Shown here piece after piece: positions 8,465 to 19,174 of a stretch of DNA of 64,000 nucleotides. The stretch covers positions 1 to 64,000 of the forward strand of contig RHGE01000022.1 of NCBI GenBank assembly GCA_004296775.1. Direction: 5' to 3'. The notes beneath the pieces are model-generated. The model saw nothing but the letters and a program-made list of their open reading frames with translations. It was not told where the DNA came from and ran no database searches. The position numbers were made by a program, and so were the translations under genes. Every line of letters begins with the position of its first letter. The stretch's first letter is position 1. This DNA is from Marinilabiliaceae bacterium JC017. Lineage in GTDB: Bacteria > Bacteroidota > Bacteroidia > Bacteroidales > Marinilabiliaceae.

Positions 8465-9329
8465 ATTTCTTCCTTCTCTAATAATGCGATGGCTAAAATA
8501 CTTAAAACACATGGGCGCATCAAATTAAGAAAATATTTTAATGATTATCGAACATTTGCCGACTGGTAGACAAAACACAATCTTTCCTCCTGATAGCCTG
8601 CATCAATGACTTACCTTATAGTTACCCATCACTATTCATGTTGGCATTTTGTACCATCTCAGGAAGCTACATTAAACCATTTTCCATTAACAGAAAGAGT
8701 GCAAAAAAGTAAATCACAGAATGGCAATCTCAGTTTTATGATCATTTTTATAAACAACCGGATTACAACACTTCTCATTAAAACTTCCTTCTTGATTTTC
8801 GCATTCCGAATCGCTATTACGAAATATAACATCATAGCATTCCGACATCACATTGTATGACTCCCAAATTGATACCCACATCCTTTAGACATGTTTACAA
8901 TTACAACTTTTCACTGAATCTCACATGCATCTGCTAAAATACACTTTAATACTCTACTTATTGTCTTTCTCCTTATTCTCTTTGCGTCATTACCCTAAAT
9001 GTTTCTCAACCATAACAGTTCAATTACTTCTTACGATACGCCATCCTAGATCGTACGATCTATCGTAACGAACCATACAGTTCATCTTGCCACATGCACC
9101 TACATTAGAATTCGCCACTGATAGTAATCATCAAAGCAATTCAGTGTCAGCTAATAATAGAGCATGACAATCATGCTTCAAACGAAAGAAGAACAAATTG
9201 TTTTGAAAGCAAACAATCAGTAATTGACTAACTGTATTGAATAACGTTATTAACACCAGCTTTCCTGAATGATATTTTACCACATTATAACAGATACCTG
9301 TATGATGAAGAGCGCTCAACAATACCAGT
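8465..9329. other. Long non-coding region (about 865 bp) with several dyads
   Basis: No convincing gene on either strand: the short open frames lack family resemblance and plausible starts. Visible structure is a nested inverted repeat at 9031-9068, a hairpin AGCATGA-CAA-TCATGCT (9161-9177) and a 12-bp palindrome AATAACGTTATT (9240-9251). It lies between the promoter side of the SpoIIE sensor gene and the 3' end of citrate synthase. No TAnnTTTG box with proper spacing was found for the sensor gene. Confidence 0.5.
9031..9068. repeat. Nested inverted repeat around a 16-bp perfect palindrome
   Basis: TTACGATA (9031-9038) and TATCGTAA (9061-9068) are exact inverted copies flanking the perfect palindrome TAGATCGTACGATCTA (9047-9062). 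The arms overlap the palindrome by two bases, so only one arrangement can form at once. No U-tract follows, so it is not a terminator. It could be an operator; function unknown. Confidence 0.55.
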
Positions 9330-9355
9330 AAAAAAGGGACGCTATCCACGTCCCT
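9330..9355 (-). terminator. Intrinsic terminator of citrate synthase gene
   Basis: On the minus strand AGGGACG pairs with CGTCCCT (9349-9355 with 9335-9341) around a 7-nt loop, followed by TTTTT (9334-9330). It starts 28 bases after the gltA stop codon. Confidence 0.75.
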
Positions 9356-9382
9356 AGAAAAACATCGTATATAGAAATTGAA

Positions 9383-10696
9383 TTATTCCGTAATCCCTGC
9401 TTTTTCCATAAACCATGCTAAATTTTGAGATTTTGGACGCTCTATTGGCAATCCATAAAGCCTATCCCATACAAGTTGGGTAAGTACGCCCAATGCACGT
9501 GAAACGCCAAATAAAACAGTATAAATAGGAAATTCAGTTATTCCATAACTTGTCAAAAGGGCTCCTGAAATGGCATCCACATTAGGCCAGGGATTCTTAA
9601 CTTTTCCTGTACTTAAAAGTATTTCTGGCACCACCTCATAAATATTGCTGACAAGTTTAATATAAGGCGCATTTGGCAGGTATTTACGAGCAAAATCTAA
9701 CTGAACAAGAAATCTGGGATCGGTTTTGCGCAATACAGCATGTCCATAGCCAGGAATAACTTGACCCTTTTCAATAGTTTTCTTCGCGTATTCCTGGATT
9801 TGTTCTTTACTGGGCTCTTCTGCACCAATTTCTCTTTTCATCTTATTAATCCAATGCATTACATCTTGATTGGCCATGCCATGTAAAGGGCCGGCAAGGC
9901 CATTCATCCCGGCTGAAAAACTATAGTATGGATTGGATAAGACAGATCCCACTAAGTGAGTGGCATGTGCAGAAACATTTCCACCTTCATGATCAGCGTG
10001 AATAACCATATAAAGTCGCATCAAACGCTTAATTTCTTCACTGTCATAGCCCATCATATGCGCAAGATTACCCGCCCAGTCTAATGAAGGATCTGGATCT
10101 ATATATTTTCCATCAAAAAATACACGACGATATATATACGCGGCAATAATAGGTAATCGAGAGATCAAATCCATCACTCCTTCATAAGTCGGCCCCCAAT
10201 AGTCCTTCTTATCCATACCAGCCAGGTAAGCCTTTCGAAACTGAGACTCAGTCGACATTGCCAGAATGGCAGTATTAAACTGAATCATTGGATGGGCATC
10301 CTTAGGTAATGCATTAATAACATCAAAAACATGTGGAGGAATCCCATGTCCGCGTTGCGCCCATTGATTGCTTATAAAGTTAACATCATCTTTTGTAGGC
10401 ATTTCCCCCAACAACATGAGAAAAAACAAACCCTCAGGTAAAGGTTCGCCATCATCATGAATTTTGGGTAATTTTTCCCTAAGTTCCGGAATAGAATACC
10501 CCCGAAACCTGATTCCTTCTTCAGGATCCAATTTTGAAGTACAGGTTAACAATGAGACTACTCCCTTCATTCCCGTCATCACTTGTCCCATTTTAACATC
10601 CTGAATAACTTTATCACCATGCTCTTTTGTTAATTTTCTAACGATATCCGCCTTGGGATGGCCTATTTCAATAAGTCGCTGTTTAATGTAATCCAT
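9383..10696 (-). CDS. gltA: Citrate synthase, eukaryotic/type I-like
   Basis: 437 residues; condenses acetyl-CoA and oxaloacetate to citrate in the cytoplasm. Active-site blocks are intact: HADHEGGNVSAHATHLVGS (catalytic His), VIPGYGHAVLRKTDPRF (second His) and PNVDAISG (catalytic Asp). The C-terminal YTVLFGVSRALGVLTQLVWD and LPIERPKSQNL blocks resemble the mitochondrial enzyme rather than the short hexameric E. coli type. There is no organelle-type leader, and the start follows a plausible short leader. It lies 223 bases downstream of eno but behind its own terminator-bounded segment. With korAB in the same window it suggests a partial or ferredoxin-linked TCA cycle. Confidence 0.93.
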   Translation of the reverse strand: MDYIKQRLIEIGHPKADIVRKLTKEHGDKVIQDVKMGQVMTGMKGVVSLLTCTSKLDPEEGIRFRGYSIPELREKLPKIHDDGEPLPEGLFFLMLLGEMPTKDDVNFISNQWAQRGHGIPPHVFDVINALPKDAHPMIQFNTAILAMSTESQFRKAYLAGMDKKDYWGPTYEGVMDLISRLPIIAAYIYRRVFFDGKYIDPDPSLDWAGNLAHMMGYDSEEIKRLMRLYMVIHADHEGGNVSAHATHLVGSVLSNPYYSFSAGMNGLAGPLHGMANQDVMHWINKMKREIGAEEPSKEQIQEYAKKTIEKGQVIPGYGHAVLRKTDPRFLVQLDFARKYLPNAPYIKLVSNIYEVVPEILLSTGKVKNPWPNVDAISGALLTSYGITEFPIYTVLFGVSRALGVLTQLVWDRLYGLPIERPKSQNLAWFMEKAGITE

Positions 10697-10868
10697 AGTT
10701 TATTGATTTATTGCTATTTAAAATACAAACTATCTACATCAATAATCCCAATTACTTTTTTAAAAAATATTGGGATCCTAGTCTACTAAACTATTCATGT
10801 CTCATGAACTACATTAATAACATATTAACATGTGATTTGTTCTTTTTTGCCTAATCAAGCATTAAACG

Positions 10869-10902
10869 AAAAAGGGGATATCCTTACGGATATCCCCTTT
10901 TT
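10869..10902 (-). terminator. Intrinsic terminator of eno
   Basis: A perfect 13-bp stem AAAGGGGATATCC/GGATATCCCCTTT (10871-10883, 10888-10900) with loop TTAC, extended by A:T pairs on both sides. On the minus strand a T-run follows. It lies 18 bases beyond the eno stop and may also act on transcripts from the other strand. Confidence 0.85.
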
Positions 10903-10919
10903 TAATTAAGAATTACTTC

Positions 10920-12236
<1,317 letters not shown>

Positions 12237-12261
12237 TTATTAGATTGAAATTCAAAAAATC

Positions 12262-12297
12262 AAAAAAAAAGGATAAAGCCACCTATGACTGTTATCC
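12262..12297 (-). terminator. Terminator of the ribosomal protein supercluster
   Basis: On the minus strand GGATAA (12297-12292) pairs with TTATCC (12276-12271), followed by nine T residues (12270-12262). It starts 67 bases after the rplQ stop, separating the cluster from eno. The stem is short, so it may be leaky. Confidence 0.6.
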
Positions 12298-12364
12298 CCC
12301 CTAGCACCATATATAGCAAGAAAAATAGGAAAAATCTTTCGATTTTCCCCATTTCTCAATTCGA

Positions 12365-12913
12365 TTATTCCTTTGTTTCAGACTCAGGATTGTCTGCTTT
12401 ATTATCAGTAGCGATATCATCTGATTTAGCCCCTGAAGATGCTACTTCAGTCGTTGCCACATTTTCAGAAGATTTTCTACGACGACTACGACGTGTTTTC
12501 TTAGCTTCATCTGCAGGTTTAGTCGCACTTAACATGTTCTCATTGTAATCTACTAATTCAATGTAACACATTTCAGCAGCATCACCAAGACGGTTACCCA
12601 ATTTAAGGATACGGGTATATCCACCTGGCCTTGTAGCCACTTTTTCGGCAACTTCACCAAAAAGCTCCTTAACAGCTTCCTTATTCTGTAAATCTTTAAA
12701 AACTAATCTTTGCGCATGGGTTTTTTCCCCAACAGTACTCAGATTTTTAGTTTTTGAGATGATTGGCTCTACGTACATACGCAAGGCTTTTGCCTTCGCC
12801 ACGGTAGTTCTTATCCGCTTGTGCATAATAAGCGAAGTAGCCATATTGGCTAACATTGCTTTACGGTGCGATGCGGTCCTACCCAAGTGATTTAATTTTT
12901 TTCTATGTCTCAT
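12365..12913 (-). CDS. rplQ: 50S ribosomal protein L17 with extended tail
   Basis: Last gene of the alpha segment, 5 bases after rpoA. The first 125 or so residues are canonical L17 ([20 protein letters not shown], ending near [22 protein letters not shown]). About 55 further residues form a low-complexity tail: a basic [12 protein letters not shown] patch, then a Ser/Asp/Glu-rich end (total 182, against about 127 in E. coli). L17 binds 23S rRNA near the exit tunnel, so the tail probably lies on the surface. Confidence 0.96.
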   Translation of the reverse strand: MRHRKKLNHLGRTASHRKAMLANMATSLIMHKRIRTTVAKAKALRMYVEPIISKTKNLSTVGEKTHAQRLVFKDLQNKEAVKELFGEVAEKVATRPGGYTRILKLGNRLGDAAEMCYIELVDYNENMLSATKPADEAKKTRRSRRRKSSENVATTEVASSGAKSDDIATDNKADNPESETKE

Positions 12914-12918
12914 CGCTA

Positions 12919-13911
12919 TTATTCCTTGTCAAGTTTATACTTTGAAGTATCCATACCAAAGGTCAGACCCAAATTCAATAACAAATCATCAAGCTCTGTA
13001 AGCGATTTTTTACCAAAATTACGGAACTTAAGCAGATCGTTACGATTGAATTGTACCAACTCACCCAATGTTTCCACATCGGCCGCTTTTAAACAGTTTA
13101 ATGCCCTAACAGACAGATCCATATCAACCAATTTAGTTTTAAGCAACTGGCGCATATGTAATACTTCCTCATCAAACTCTTCATTTCCAAATTTCTCATC
13201 TGAATCTAATGTTATTTTTTCATCAGAGAAGAGCATAAAATGGTAAATAAGTATTTTGGCTGATTCTTTTAAGGCATCTTTAGGATGAATTGATCCATCA
13301 GTTTCAATTTCCAATACCAGCTTTTCGTAGTCAGTCTTTTGTTCTACCCTATAGTTTTCAATAGCATATTTTACATTTTTTATTGGCGTAAAAATACTAT
13401 CGATCGCTATAACTCCGAATTCCTCTTCAATTGATTTATTCTCTTCGGCAGGAACATAGCCTCTTCCCTTGTTAATAGTTACAACCATTTGTAAATTAAC
13501 TTCAGGACTCATAGTGGCAATAACCAAATCTGGATTAAGGACCTCAAAACCTGTCATAAATTGATTCATGTCACCAGCTGTGAAAGTTTCTTTGCCTGTA
13601 ATATTAATTACAACCTTTTCACTATCGGCATCTTCAACAATTCGCTTAAAGCCAATTTGTTTTAGATTCAATACAATATTAGTGACATCGTCAATTACAC
13701 CAGGAATTGTGGAAAACTCGTGGTCTACACCTTCAATTTTGATAGTAGTAATTGCATACCCCTCTAAAGAGGATAATAATATTCTTCTTAGGGCATTTCC
13801 AACTGTAATACCATATCCTGGTTCCAGCGGACGAAACTCGAAACGGCCGAATTTTTCGTCGGCTTCCAGCATGATAACTTTGTCTGGTTTTTGGAATGCT
13901 AATATTGCCAT
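12919..13911 (-). CDS. rpoA: RNA polymerase alpha subunit
   Basis: 330 residues, complete. The N-terminal assembly domain includes [20 protein letters not shown] and [20 protein letters not shown] and runs to about residue 235. A flexible linker leads to the C-terminal helix-hairpin domain ([36 protein letters not shown]), which contacts promoter DNA and activators. It lies between rpsD (9-bp gap) and rplQ (5-bp gap), as in the classical alpha operon. beta and beta' are not in the window. Confidence 0.97.
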   Translation of the reverse strand: MAILAFQKPDKVIMLEADEKFGRFEFRPLEPGYGITVGNALRRILLSSLEGYAITTIKIEGVDHEFSTIPGVIDDVTNIVLNLKQIGFKRIVEDADSEKVVINITGKETFTAGDMNQFMTGFEVLNPDLVIATMSPEVNLQMVVTINKGRGYVPAEENKSIEEEFGVIAIDSIFTPIKNVKYAIENYRVEQKTDYEKLVLEIETDGSIHPKDALKESAKILIYHFMLFSDEKITLDSDEKFGNEEFDEEVLHMRQLLKTKLVDMDLSVRALNCLKAADVETLGELVQFNRNDLLKFRNFGKKSLTELDDLLLNLGLTFGMDTSKYKLDKE

Positions 13912-13920
13912 AAGAAATTT

Positions 13921-14526
13921 TTATTTAGAATACAATTCAACTATCAACTGTTCTTTGATATTTTCAGGGATATCAGACCTTTCTGGAACATTCAAAAATT
14001 TCCCCTTCATAGTATCTTGATCCCACTCTAACCAAGCATATTTATGCACACTGGTATTAGTAAGAGCTGAAGAAATAACTTCTAACGATTTTGACTTTTC
14101 TCGAACACCTACAATTTGATTGGCTTTTACCGAAAATGAAGGAATATTAACAATTATTCCATCCACAGTAATATGACGGTGAGATACCAATTGTCTTGCA
14201 GCTGCTCTAGTTGGAGCAATACCTAAACGATAAACAACATTATCAAGACGTGATTCTAAAAATCCAAGCAACACCTCACCGGTAATACCTTTACTACGTG
14301 AAGCTTTTTTAAACAAATTACGGAATTGCTTCTCCAATACTCCGTATGTATATTTGGCTTTTTGCTTTTCTTTTAACTGGATACCGTATTCACTTGTTTT
14401 TCTTCTACGGTTGTTACCATGTTGTCCTGGAGGATAGTTTTTTCTTTCGAAATTCTTATCCGGGCCATAAATCGCCTCTCCAAATTTCCGGGCGATTTTT
14501 GTTTTTGGACCAATATATCTAGCCAT
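13921..14526 (-). CDS. rpsD: 30S ribosomal protein S4
   Basis: 201 residues. An S4 RNA-binding domain begins near residue 92 ([30 protein letters not shown]), after an N-terminal part with [19 protein letters not shown]. It has no zinc-type cysteines at the N-terminus, so it is the C-minus form. In E. coli S4 represses its own operon. Here the gene is preceded by an unusually long 149-bp gap after rpsK, which could carry such a control element. Confidence 0.97.
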   Translation of the reverse strand: MARYIGPKTKIARKFGEAIYGPDKNFERKNYPPGQHGNNRRRKTSEYGIQLKEKQKAKYTYGVLEKQFRNLFKKASRSKGITGEVLLGFLESRLDNVVYRLGIAPTRAAARQLVSHRHITVDGIIVNIPSFSVKANQIVGVREKSKSLEVISSALTNTSVHKYAWLEWDQDTMKGKFLNVPERSDIPENIKEQLIVELYSK

Positions 14527-14532
14527 TCTTCT

Positions 14533-14560
14533 AAATTTTTGATTTTAAATTTTTGATTTT
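14533..14560. repeat. Perfect 14-bp tandem duplication in the rpsK-rpsD gap
   Basis: AAATTTTTGATTTT occurs twice head to tail (14533-14546 and 14547-14560), just upstream of the rpsD start. The rest of the 149-bp gap (14527-14675) is AT-rich and contains GAGGAGG and an AATAAT...ATTATT pair. No small gene is seen. Confidence 0.6.
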
Positions 14561-14675
14561 AAATGATGAATATGGCAGCCGCTAGATTATAGAGAGGAGG
14601 TAATAATCATATAACCAATCATTATTCAAAATTTAAAACCACAAACTTATGGTTAATAACTAGTTCAATCAATAA

Positions 14676-15065
14676 TTAAACTCTTCTTCTCTTTGGTGGA
14701 CGACACCCATTGTGAGGCAATGGTGTAACATCAACAATTTCTGACACTTCAATCCCTGCGGTATGAATGGTACGAATTGCTGATTCACGACCATTACCAG
14801 GTCCTTTAACGTAAACTTTTACCTTTCTCAATCCTAAGTCGTATGCAACCTTTGCGCAATCATTGGCAGCAGTTTGTGCAGCATAAGGAGTGTTCTTTTT
14901 AGAACCTCTAAATCCCATCTTACCCGCACTCGACCAAGAGATAACCTGACCATTACTATTTGTCAGGGAGATGATAATATTGTTGAAGGAGGAGTGAATA
15001 TGCGCTTGCCCCTGAGCTTCAACCTTAACAACTCGCTTTTTTTGAGATCCTGACTTTTTCGCCAT
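14676..15065 (-). CDS. rpsK: 30S ribosomal protein S11
   Basis: 129 residues, full length. The body runs from [19 protein letters not shown] to the C-terminal block [18 protein letters not shown], which is the S11 signature. S11 forms part of the platform near the Shine-Dalgarno/anti-SD helix. It is 10 bases after rpsM; the downstream gap to rpsD is long. Confidence 0.97.
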   Translation of the reverse strand: MAKKSGSQKKRVVKVEAQGQAHIHSSFNNIIISLTNSNGQVISWSSAGKMGFRGSKKNTPYAAQTAANDCAKVAYDLGLRKVKVYVKGPGNGRESAIRTIHTAGIEVSEIVDVTPLPHNGCRPPKRRRV

Positions 15066-15075
15066 AATTCAATTA

Positions 15076-15453
15076 TTATTTACCTGCTTTCTTTTTGTTC
15101 GCAACAGTTTTCTTCTTTCCTTTTCTGGTGCGGGCATTGTTCTTGGTGCACTGTCCTCTTAAAGGAAGTCCAATACGGTGGCGAATACCACGGTAACAAC
15201 CAATATCCATTAACCGCTTGATGTTCAACTGTACTTCAGAACGTAACTCACCTTCGATTTTGTAATTCGAGCCAATAATCTCACGAATATCCTTAATCTG
15301 ATTGTCAGTCCATTCTTTCACTTTGACATCACGGTCAACGCCGGCCTCCTGAAGAATTTCATTTGCTCTGCTTCGACCTACTCCATAAATATAAGTCAAT
15401 GCAATTTCTCCTCGCTTATTAGAGGGAATATCGACTCCAGCAATTCTAGCCAT
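15076..15453 (-). CDS. rpsM: 30S ribosomal protein S13
   Basis: 125 residues with [20 protein letters not shown] at the start, the helix-turn-helix-like middle [12 protein letters not shown], and the C-terminal [20 protein letters not shown] block followed by a basic tail. S13 sits in the 30S head and forms bridges to the 50S subunit. It is the first gene of the classical alpha operon, here 11 bases behind rpmJ. Confidence 0.97.
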   Translation of the reverse strand: MARIAGVDIPSNKRGEIALTYIYGVGRSRANEILQEAGVDRDVKVKEWTDNQIKDIREIIGSNYKIEGELRSEVQLNIKRLMDIGCYRGIRHRIGLPLRGQCTKNNARTRKGKKKTVANKKKAGK

Positions 15454-15464
15454 AATTCACTAAT

Positions 15465-15581
15465 TTATCCTTGACGTTGTTTAAACTTTGGATTTTTCTT
15501 ATTTATCACGTATAAGCGTCCTTTCCGCTTTACGATCTTGCAGTCAGCACTTCTTTTCTTTATTGATGCTCTAACCTTCAT
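15465..15581 (-). CDS. rpmJ: 50S ribosomal protein L36, zinc-free form
   Basis: A 38-residue gene between infA and rps[39 protein letters not shown]. The start MKVRAS and ending KQRQG are diagnostic. Only one of the usual zinc ligands (the Cys at position 14) remains, so this is the C-minus version that does not bind zinc. Spacing is 14 bases after infA and 11 before rpsM. Confidence 0.95.
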   Translation of the reverse strand: MKVRASIKKRSADCKIVKRKGRLYVINKKNPKFKQRQG

Positions 15582-15595
15582 GATCAGTCTCTTTG

Positions 15596-15814
15596 TTATT
15601 TATATCGGTATGTTATTCTTCCTTTAGTCAAATCGTATGGAGACATCTCAACTTTCACACGGTCACCTGGCAAAATTTTAATATAATGCATTCGCATTTT
15701 TCCGCTGATGTGTGCAGTTATAATGTGTCCGTTTTCAAGCTCCACGCGAAACATCGCGTTAGAAAGGGCTTCTATTATGGTACCGTCTTGTACAATTGAG
15801 GGCTGTTTCGCCAT
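15596..15814 (-). CDS. infA: Translation initiation factor IF-1
   Basis: 72 residues, the standard size: a single S1/OB fold with [35 protein letters not shown] and [21 protein letters not shown]-1 binds the ribosomal A site and helps IF-2 and IF-3 during initiation. It sits 13 bases after map and 14 before rpmJ, the usual arrangement. Confidence 0.97.
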   Translation of the reverse strand: MAKQPSIVQDGTIIEALSNAMFRVELENGHIITAHISGKMRMHYIKILPGDRVKVEMSPYDLTKGRITYRYK

Positions 15815-15827
15815 AGTTTATAACTTT

Positions 15828-16613
15828 TTACTTTTCAGACTGCAAATTTAATACTTCTTCTACAAATTTAAAACTCGACAAAATATCGGCCTTTTCCTTT
15901 CGAATAGCAACCGTGTGTTCGAAATGCGCAGAAACCTTCTTGTCAGTTGTTCTAATTGTCCAACCATCTCTTTCCTGAACGATATTTCGCTTGCCCAAAT
16001 TAATCATTGGCTCTATAGCGATAACCATTCCATCTTTCAGCTTCATTCCGTTCCCACGACGGCCATAATTCGGAACTTCGGGAGATTCATGCAATTGCTT
16101 ACCAATTCCATGCCCAACCATTTCTCTTACAACGGAATAGCCACGAGATTCAGTATATTCCTGAATTGCATATCCTATGTTCCCTAACCGACTGCCATCA
16201 ACAGCTTGTTCAATTCCTTTGTATAAGGATTCTTTGGTAGCATTCAGCAATTCTTTTACATCAGCAGAAACATCACCAACACAAAAAGTATACGCTGAAT
16301 CACCATAAAACCCGTTTAACAAAGCACCACAGTCTACGGATACAACATCTCCCTCCTTCAAGGGATTTTTATTTGGTATCCCATGTACAACCTGCTCATT
16401 AACAGACGTACATAATGTATTTGGAAAACCTTGGTAATTCAAAAAACCTGGTATTCCTTTATGGTCCCTGATAAAACTTTCAGCTATCTTATCGAGTTCC
16501 AACGTAGAAATGCCGGGCGTTATATGCCTTGCTAACTCACCGAGGGTTTTAGCAACCAAAAGGTTGCTTTCCCTCATGAGTTCGATTTCTTCGTCAGTCT
16601 TTAAATAAATCAT
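15828..16613 (-). CDS. map: Methionine aminopeptidase, type I
   Basis: 261 residues; removes the N-terminal Met from nascent proteins. The metal ligands can be followed: Asp in VSVDCGALLNGFYGDSAYTF (both aspartates), His in MVGHGIGKQLHESP, Glu in IAIEPMINLG and Glu in SAHFEHTVAI; substrate His is in VVHGIPNK. It lacks the N-terminal zinc-finger and SH3-like extensions of some type I variants. It lies 20 bases after secY and couples protein maturation to the ribosomal cluster. Confidence 0.96.
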   Translation of the reverse strand: MIYLKTDEEIELMRESNLLVAKTLGELARHITPGISTLELDKIAESFIRDHKGIPGFLNYQGFPNTLCTSVNEQVVHGIPNKNPLKEGDVVSVDCGALLNGFYGDSAYTFCVGDVSADVKELLNATKESLYKGIEQAVDGSRLGNIGYAIQEYTESRGYSVVREMVGHGIGKQLHESPEVPNYGRRGNGMKLKDGMVIAIEPMINLGKRNIVQERDGWTIRTTDKKVSAHFEHTVAIRKEKADILSSFKFVEEVLNLQSEK

Positions 16614-16633
16614 TTTATAGATCGTCCCCTCTA

Positions 16634-17980
16634 TTAATACATTGCTGCACCACCACCGGTACGGCCTTTTATTCTACCTGATTTCATCAATCCGTCATAG
16701 TGACGCATTAATAAATGGCTTTCAACTTGCTGTAAGGTATCTAATACAACACCTACTAAAATCAGCAACGATGTTCCACCATAAAACTGTGCAAACATTC
16801 TATCCACACCTGCCATCATGGCAAATGCAGGAAGAATAGCAACCATAGCCAGAAAGACAGAGCCAGGTAGTGTAATTTTCGACATTACAGAATCAAGAAA
16901 CTCAACAGTTTTCTTTCCGGGTTTAACCCCTGGAATAAAACCACCATTACGTTTCATATCTTCAGCCATTTGCGTAGGATTAATTGTTATTGCAGTATAA
17001 AAATACGTAAACGCAATAATCATTAACGCAAAGAAGAAGTTATACCAAAATCCTGTAAAATTAGCGAAAATAGCAGCAAAACCTGTGGCTGTTTCACTGT
17101 CAACAAAACCAGCAAATGTAACAGGTATAAACATGATAGCCTGAGCAAAAATGATAGGCATCACACCTGCAGCATTTACTTTCAAAGGTATGTATTGACG
17201 AACTCCACCGTATTGCTTATTTCCAACAATTCTTTTGGCATATTGCACAGGCACACGACGTGTACCTTGCACCAATAAAATAGTTCCAGCAAATACGAAG
17301 AACAATACCACAAATTCAATTAATAACATAACCAAACCACCGCTGCCACTGGTTGCTTCCAAACGGGAGGCAAATTCTGCAATTAATGATTGAGGCAATC
17401 GGGCAATGATACCAATCATGATGATTAATGAGATACCATTTCCTATTCCTTTATCAGTAATGCGTTCTCCCAACCACATCACAAACATTGTTCCTGCTGT
17501 CAGGATGATTGTGCTAGTGACGGTAAACGACCAGCCTGTTGCAACAAATGCTGCGTCTGGCAATTGATTATAAAGGTTAGTGAGATATCCGGGAGCCTGA
17601 ATGACTAATATTAAAATAGTCAGGTAACGGGTTATTTGATTAATTTTCCGACGACCGCTTTCCCCTTCCCTTTGCAATCGTTGGAAATATGGGATGGCAA
17701 TGCCTAAAAGCTGAACCACGATAGATGCGGAGATATAAGGCATGATCCCCAATGCAAAAATAGATGCATTGGAAAATGCTCCTCCTGAAAACATGTCCAG
17801 CAATCCCATAACCCCTTCCCGGGTTTGATTTTTCAATTCACTAAGTTGGTTAGGATCTATTCCCGGCAATACAACAAATGAACCTAAACGATAAATCAAT
17901 AGATATCCAAGTGTTGTAAGAATCCGAGATTTTAAATCCTCAATTTTCCAGATGTTGCGGATGGTTTCGACTAGTCTCAT
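16634..17980 (-). CDS. secY: Protein translocase subunit SecY
   Basis: 448 residues with ten predicted membrane helices; the channel of the Sec translocon in the inner membrane. Recognisable are the plug/TM2 block LLDMFSGGAFSNASIFALGIMP with SIVVQLL, the cytoplasmic loop VQGTRRVPVQYAKR, and the TM8-9 part MAEDMKRNGGFIPGVKPGK (ribosome/SecA contact). It starts 4 bases after rplO, as in the classical spc operon. SecE and SecG are elsewhere. Confidence 0.97.
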   Translation of the reverse strand: MRLVETIRNIWKIEDLKSRILTTLGYLLIYRLGSFVVLPGIDPNQLSELKNQTREGVMGLLDMFSGGAFSNASIFALGIMPYISASIVVQLLGIAIPYFQRLQREGESGRRKINQITRYLTILILVIQAPGYLTNLYNQLPDAAFVATGWSFTVTSTIILTAGTMFVMWLGERITDKGIGNGISLIIMIGIIARLPQSLIAEFASRLEATSGSGGLVMLLIEFVVLFFVFAGTILLVQGTRRVPVQYAKRIVGNKQYGGVRQYIPLKVNAAGVMPIIFAQAIMFIPVTFAGFVDSETATGFAAIFANFTGFWYNFFFALMIIAFTYFYTAITINPTQMAEDMKRNGGFIPGVKPGKKTVEFLDSVMSKITLPGSVFLAMVAILPAFAMMAGVDRMFAQFYGGTSLLILVGVVLDTLQQVESHLLMRHYDGLMKSGRIKGRTGGGAAMY

Positions 17981-17984
17981 TCAA

Positions 17985-18431
17985 TTACAGTTTTACAACG
18001 GTTCCTTGAGCCGCTTCAATGGCTTCTACTGCTGCTTTCGAGAAAGCATGGGCTTTAACTTCTACCTTCATAGAAAGATTTCCATTACCCAAAATTTTCA
18101 CCAAGTCATTTTTGCTCACCAACCCGGCTTCCACCAACAACTCAGGATCGATTACGTTTGCATTTCTCTTCTCAGCAAGGGCCTGAAGCACCTCAATATT
18201 AATAGCTTTGTATTCTTTTCGGTTTATATTCTTAAATCCGAATTTTGGAACCCTTCTCTGCAATGGCATTTGACCACCTTCAAATCCGAATTTCTTGGAG
18301 TAACCAGATCTGGATTTAGCTCCTTTATGACCACGTGTAGATGTACCACCGTGACCAGAGCCTTGTCCTCGTCCAATTCTCTTTTCAGATTTGGTCGATC
18401 CCTTAGCAGGTTTCAAATTACTTAAGTCCAT
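17985..18431 (-). CDS. rplO: 50S ribosomal protein L15
   Basis: 148 residues. The glycine/arginine-rich N-terminus ([20 protein letters not shown]), which threads into 23S rRNA, is followed by [17 protein letters not shown] and a C-terminal alpha/beta domain ending [12 protein letters not shown]. It is a late-assembly protein of the large subunit, located between rpmD (31-bp gap) and secY (4 bp). Confidence 0.97.
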   Translation of the reverse strand: MDLSNLKPAKGSTKSEKRIGRGQGSGHGGTSTRGHKGAKSRSGYSKKFGFEGGQMPLQRRVPKFGFKNINRKEYKAINIEVLQALAEKRNANVIDPELLVEAGLVSKNDLVKILGNGNLSMKVEVKAHAFSKAAVEAIEAAQGTVVKL

Positions 18432-18462
18432 ATCTTATTAGCACTTATTAGTTAGACCCAAA

Positions 18463-18639
18463 TTACTTTTCTACAGCAACAAGATGCTTTACTTTCACAA
18501 CCATTCCTTCAATTTGAGGAGTTGCCTCATGTTCGACGGTTTTATGCATCTTATTAAGGCCAAGGGCCGCCAGTGTTCGCTTCTGTCTGGCAGTGGCCCC
18601 AATTTTACTCTTTACTTGAGTTACTTTAATTTTAGCCAT
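18463..18639 (-). CDS. rpmD: 50S ribosomal protein L30
   Basis: A 58-residue gene between rpsE (11 bp) and rplO (31 bp). It reads MAKIKVTQVK, SKIGATARQK, RTLAALGLNK, MHKTVEHEAT, PQIEGMVVKV, KHLVAVEK. The IGxxxxQKxTLxALGLxKxxxxV pattern is diagnostic for bacterial-type short L30. It is positioned exactly where the spc operon expects it. Confidence 0.95.
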   Translation of the reverse strand: MAKIKVTQVKSKIGATARQKRTLAALGLNKMHKTVEHEATPQIEGMVVKVKHLVAVEK

Positions 18640-18650
18640 TTTTTGTCTAC

Positions 18651-19169
18651 TTATCCGTTAAACACTTTATCCATCGTAACTCCTCTATGCTGAGCAACAG
18701 TATGAGCATCTCTTAACTCACTCAATGCCTCAATAGTGGCTTTAACTAAGTTATGTGAGTTAGAAGACCCTTTAGACTTTGCTAACACATCGGTTACTCC
18801 CACACTTTCCAATACTGCACGCATCGCACCACCAGCTTTTACACCGGTACCATGAGAAGCAGGCTTCATAAATACAGAAGCACCTCCATAACGAGCATAT
18901 TGCTCATGTGGGATAGTACCTTTAATTACAGGTACTTTTACCAGGTTCTTTTTAGCGGCTTCAACTCCTTTAGAAATGGCAGTAGTAACTTCACCAGCTT
19001 TACCCAGTCCCCATCCTACTACACCATTCTCATTACCAACCACAACAATGGCAGAAAAGCTGAATGTTCTACCACCTTTGGTCACTTTGGTTACCCTGTT
19101 AATGGCAACCAATCTGTCCTTTAACTCCAGGTCGTTGTTATTTCTTACTCTTTTATTATTTCCAGCCAT
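18651..19169 (-). CDS. rpsE: 30S ribosomal protein S5
   Basis: 172 residues. The N-terminal double-stranded-RNA-like domain reads [20 protein letters not shown], and the C-terminal GHMP-like fold contains [21 protein letters not shown]5 lies at the mRNA entry side and affects decoding accuracy. Gap of 5 bases after rplR. Confidence 0.97.
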   Translation of the reverse strand: MAGNNKRVRNNNDLELKDRLVAINRVTKVTKGGRTFSFSAIVVVGNENGVVGWGLGKAGEVTTAISKGVEAAKKNLVKVPVIKGTIPHEQYARYGGASVFMKPASHGTGVKAGGAMRAVLESVGVTDVLAKSKGSSNSHNLVKATIEALSELRDAHTVAQHRGVTMDKVFNG

Positions 19170-19174
19170 AGTTG

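Noticed and set aside
8606-8860. 84-codon plus-strand frame in the long non-coding region
   Set aside because: Hydrophobic, composition-driven sequence with no family resemblance or plausible start; treated as chance.
9131-9349. 72-codon minus-strand frame between citrate synthase and the dyad region
   Set aside because: It runs through the citrate synthase terminator and has no recognisable motif.
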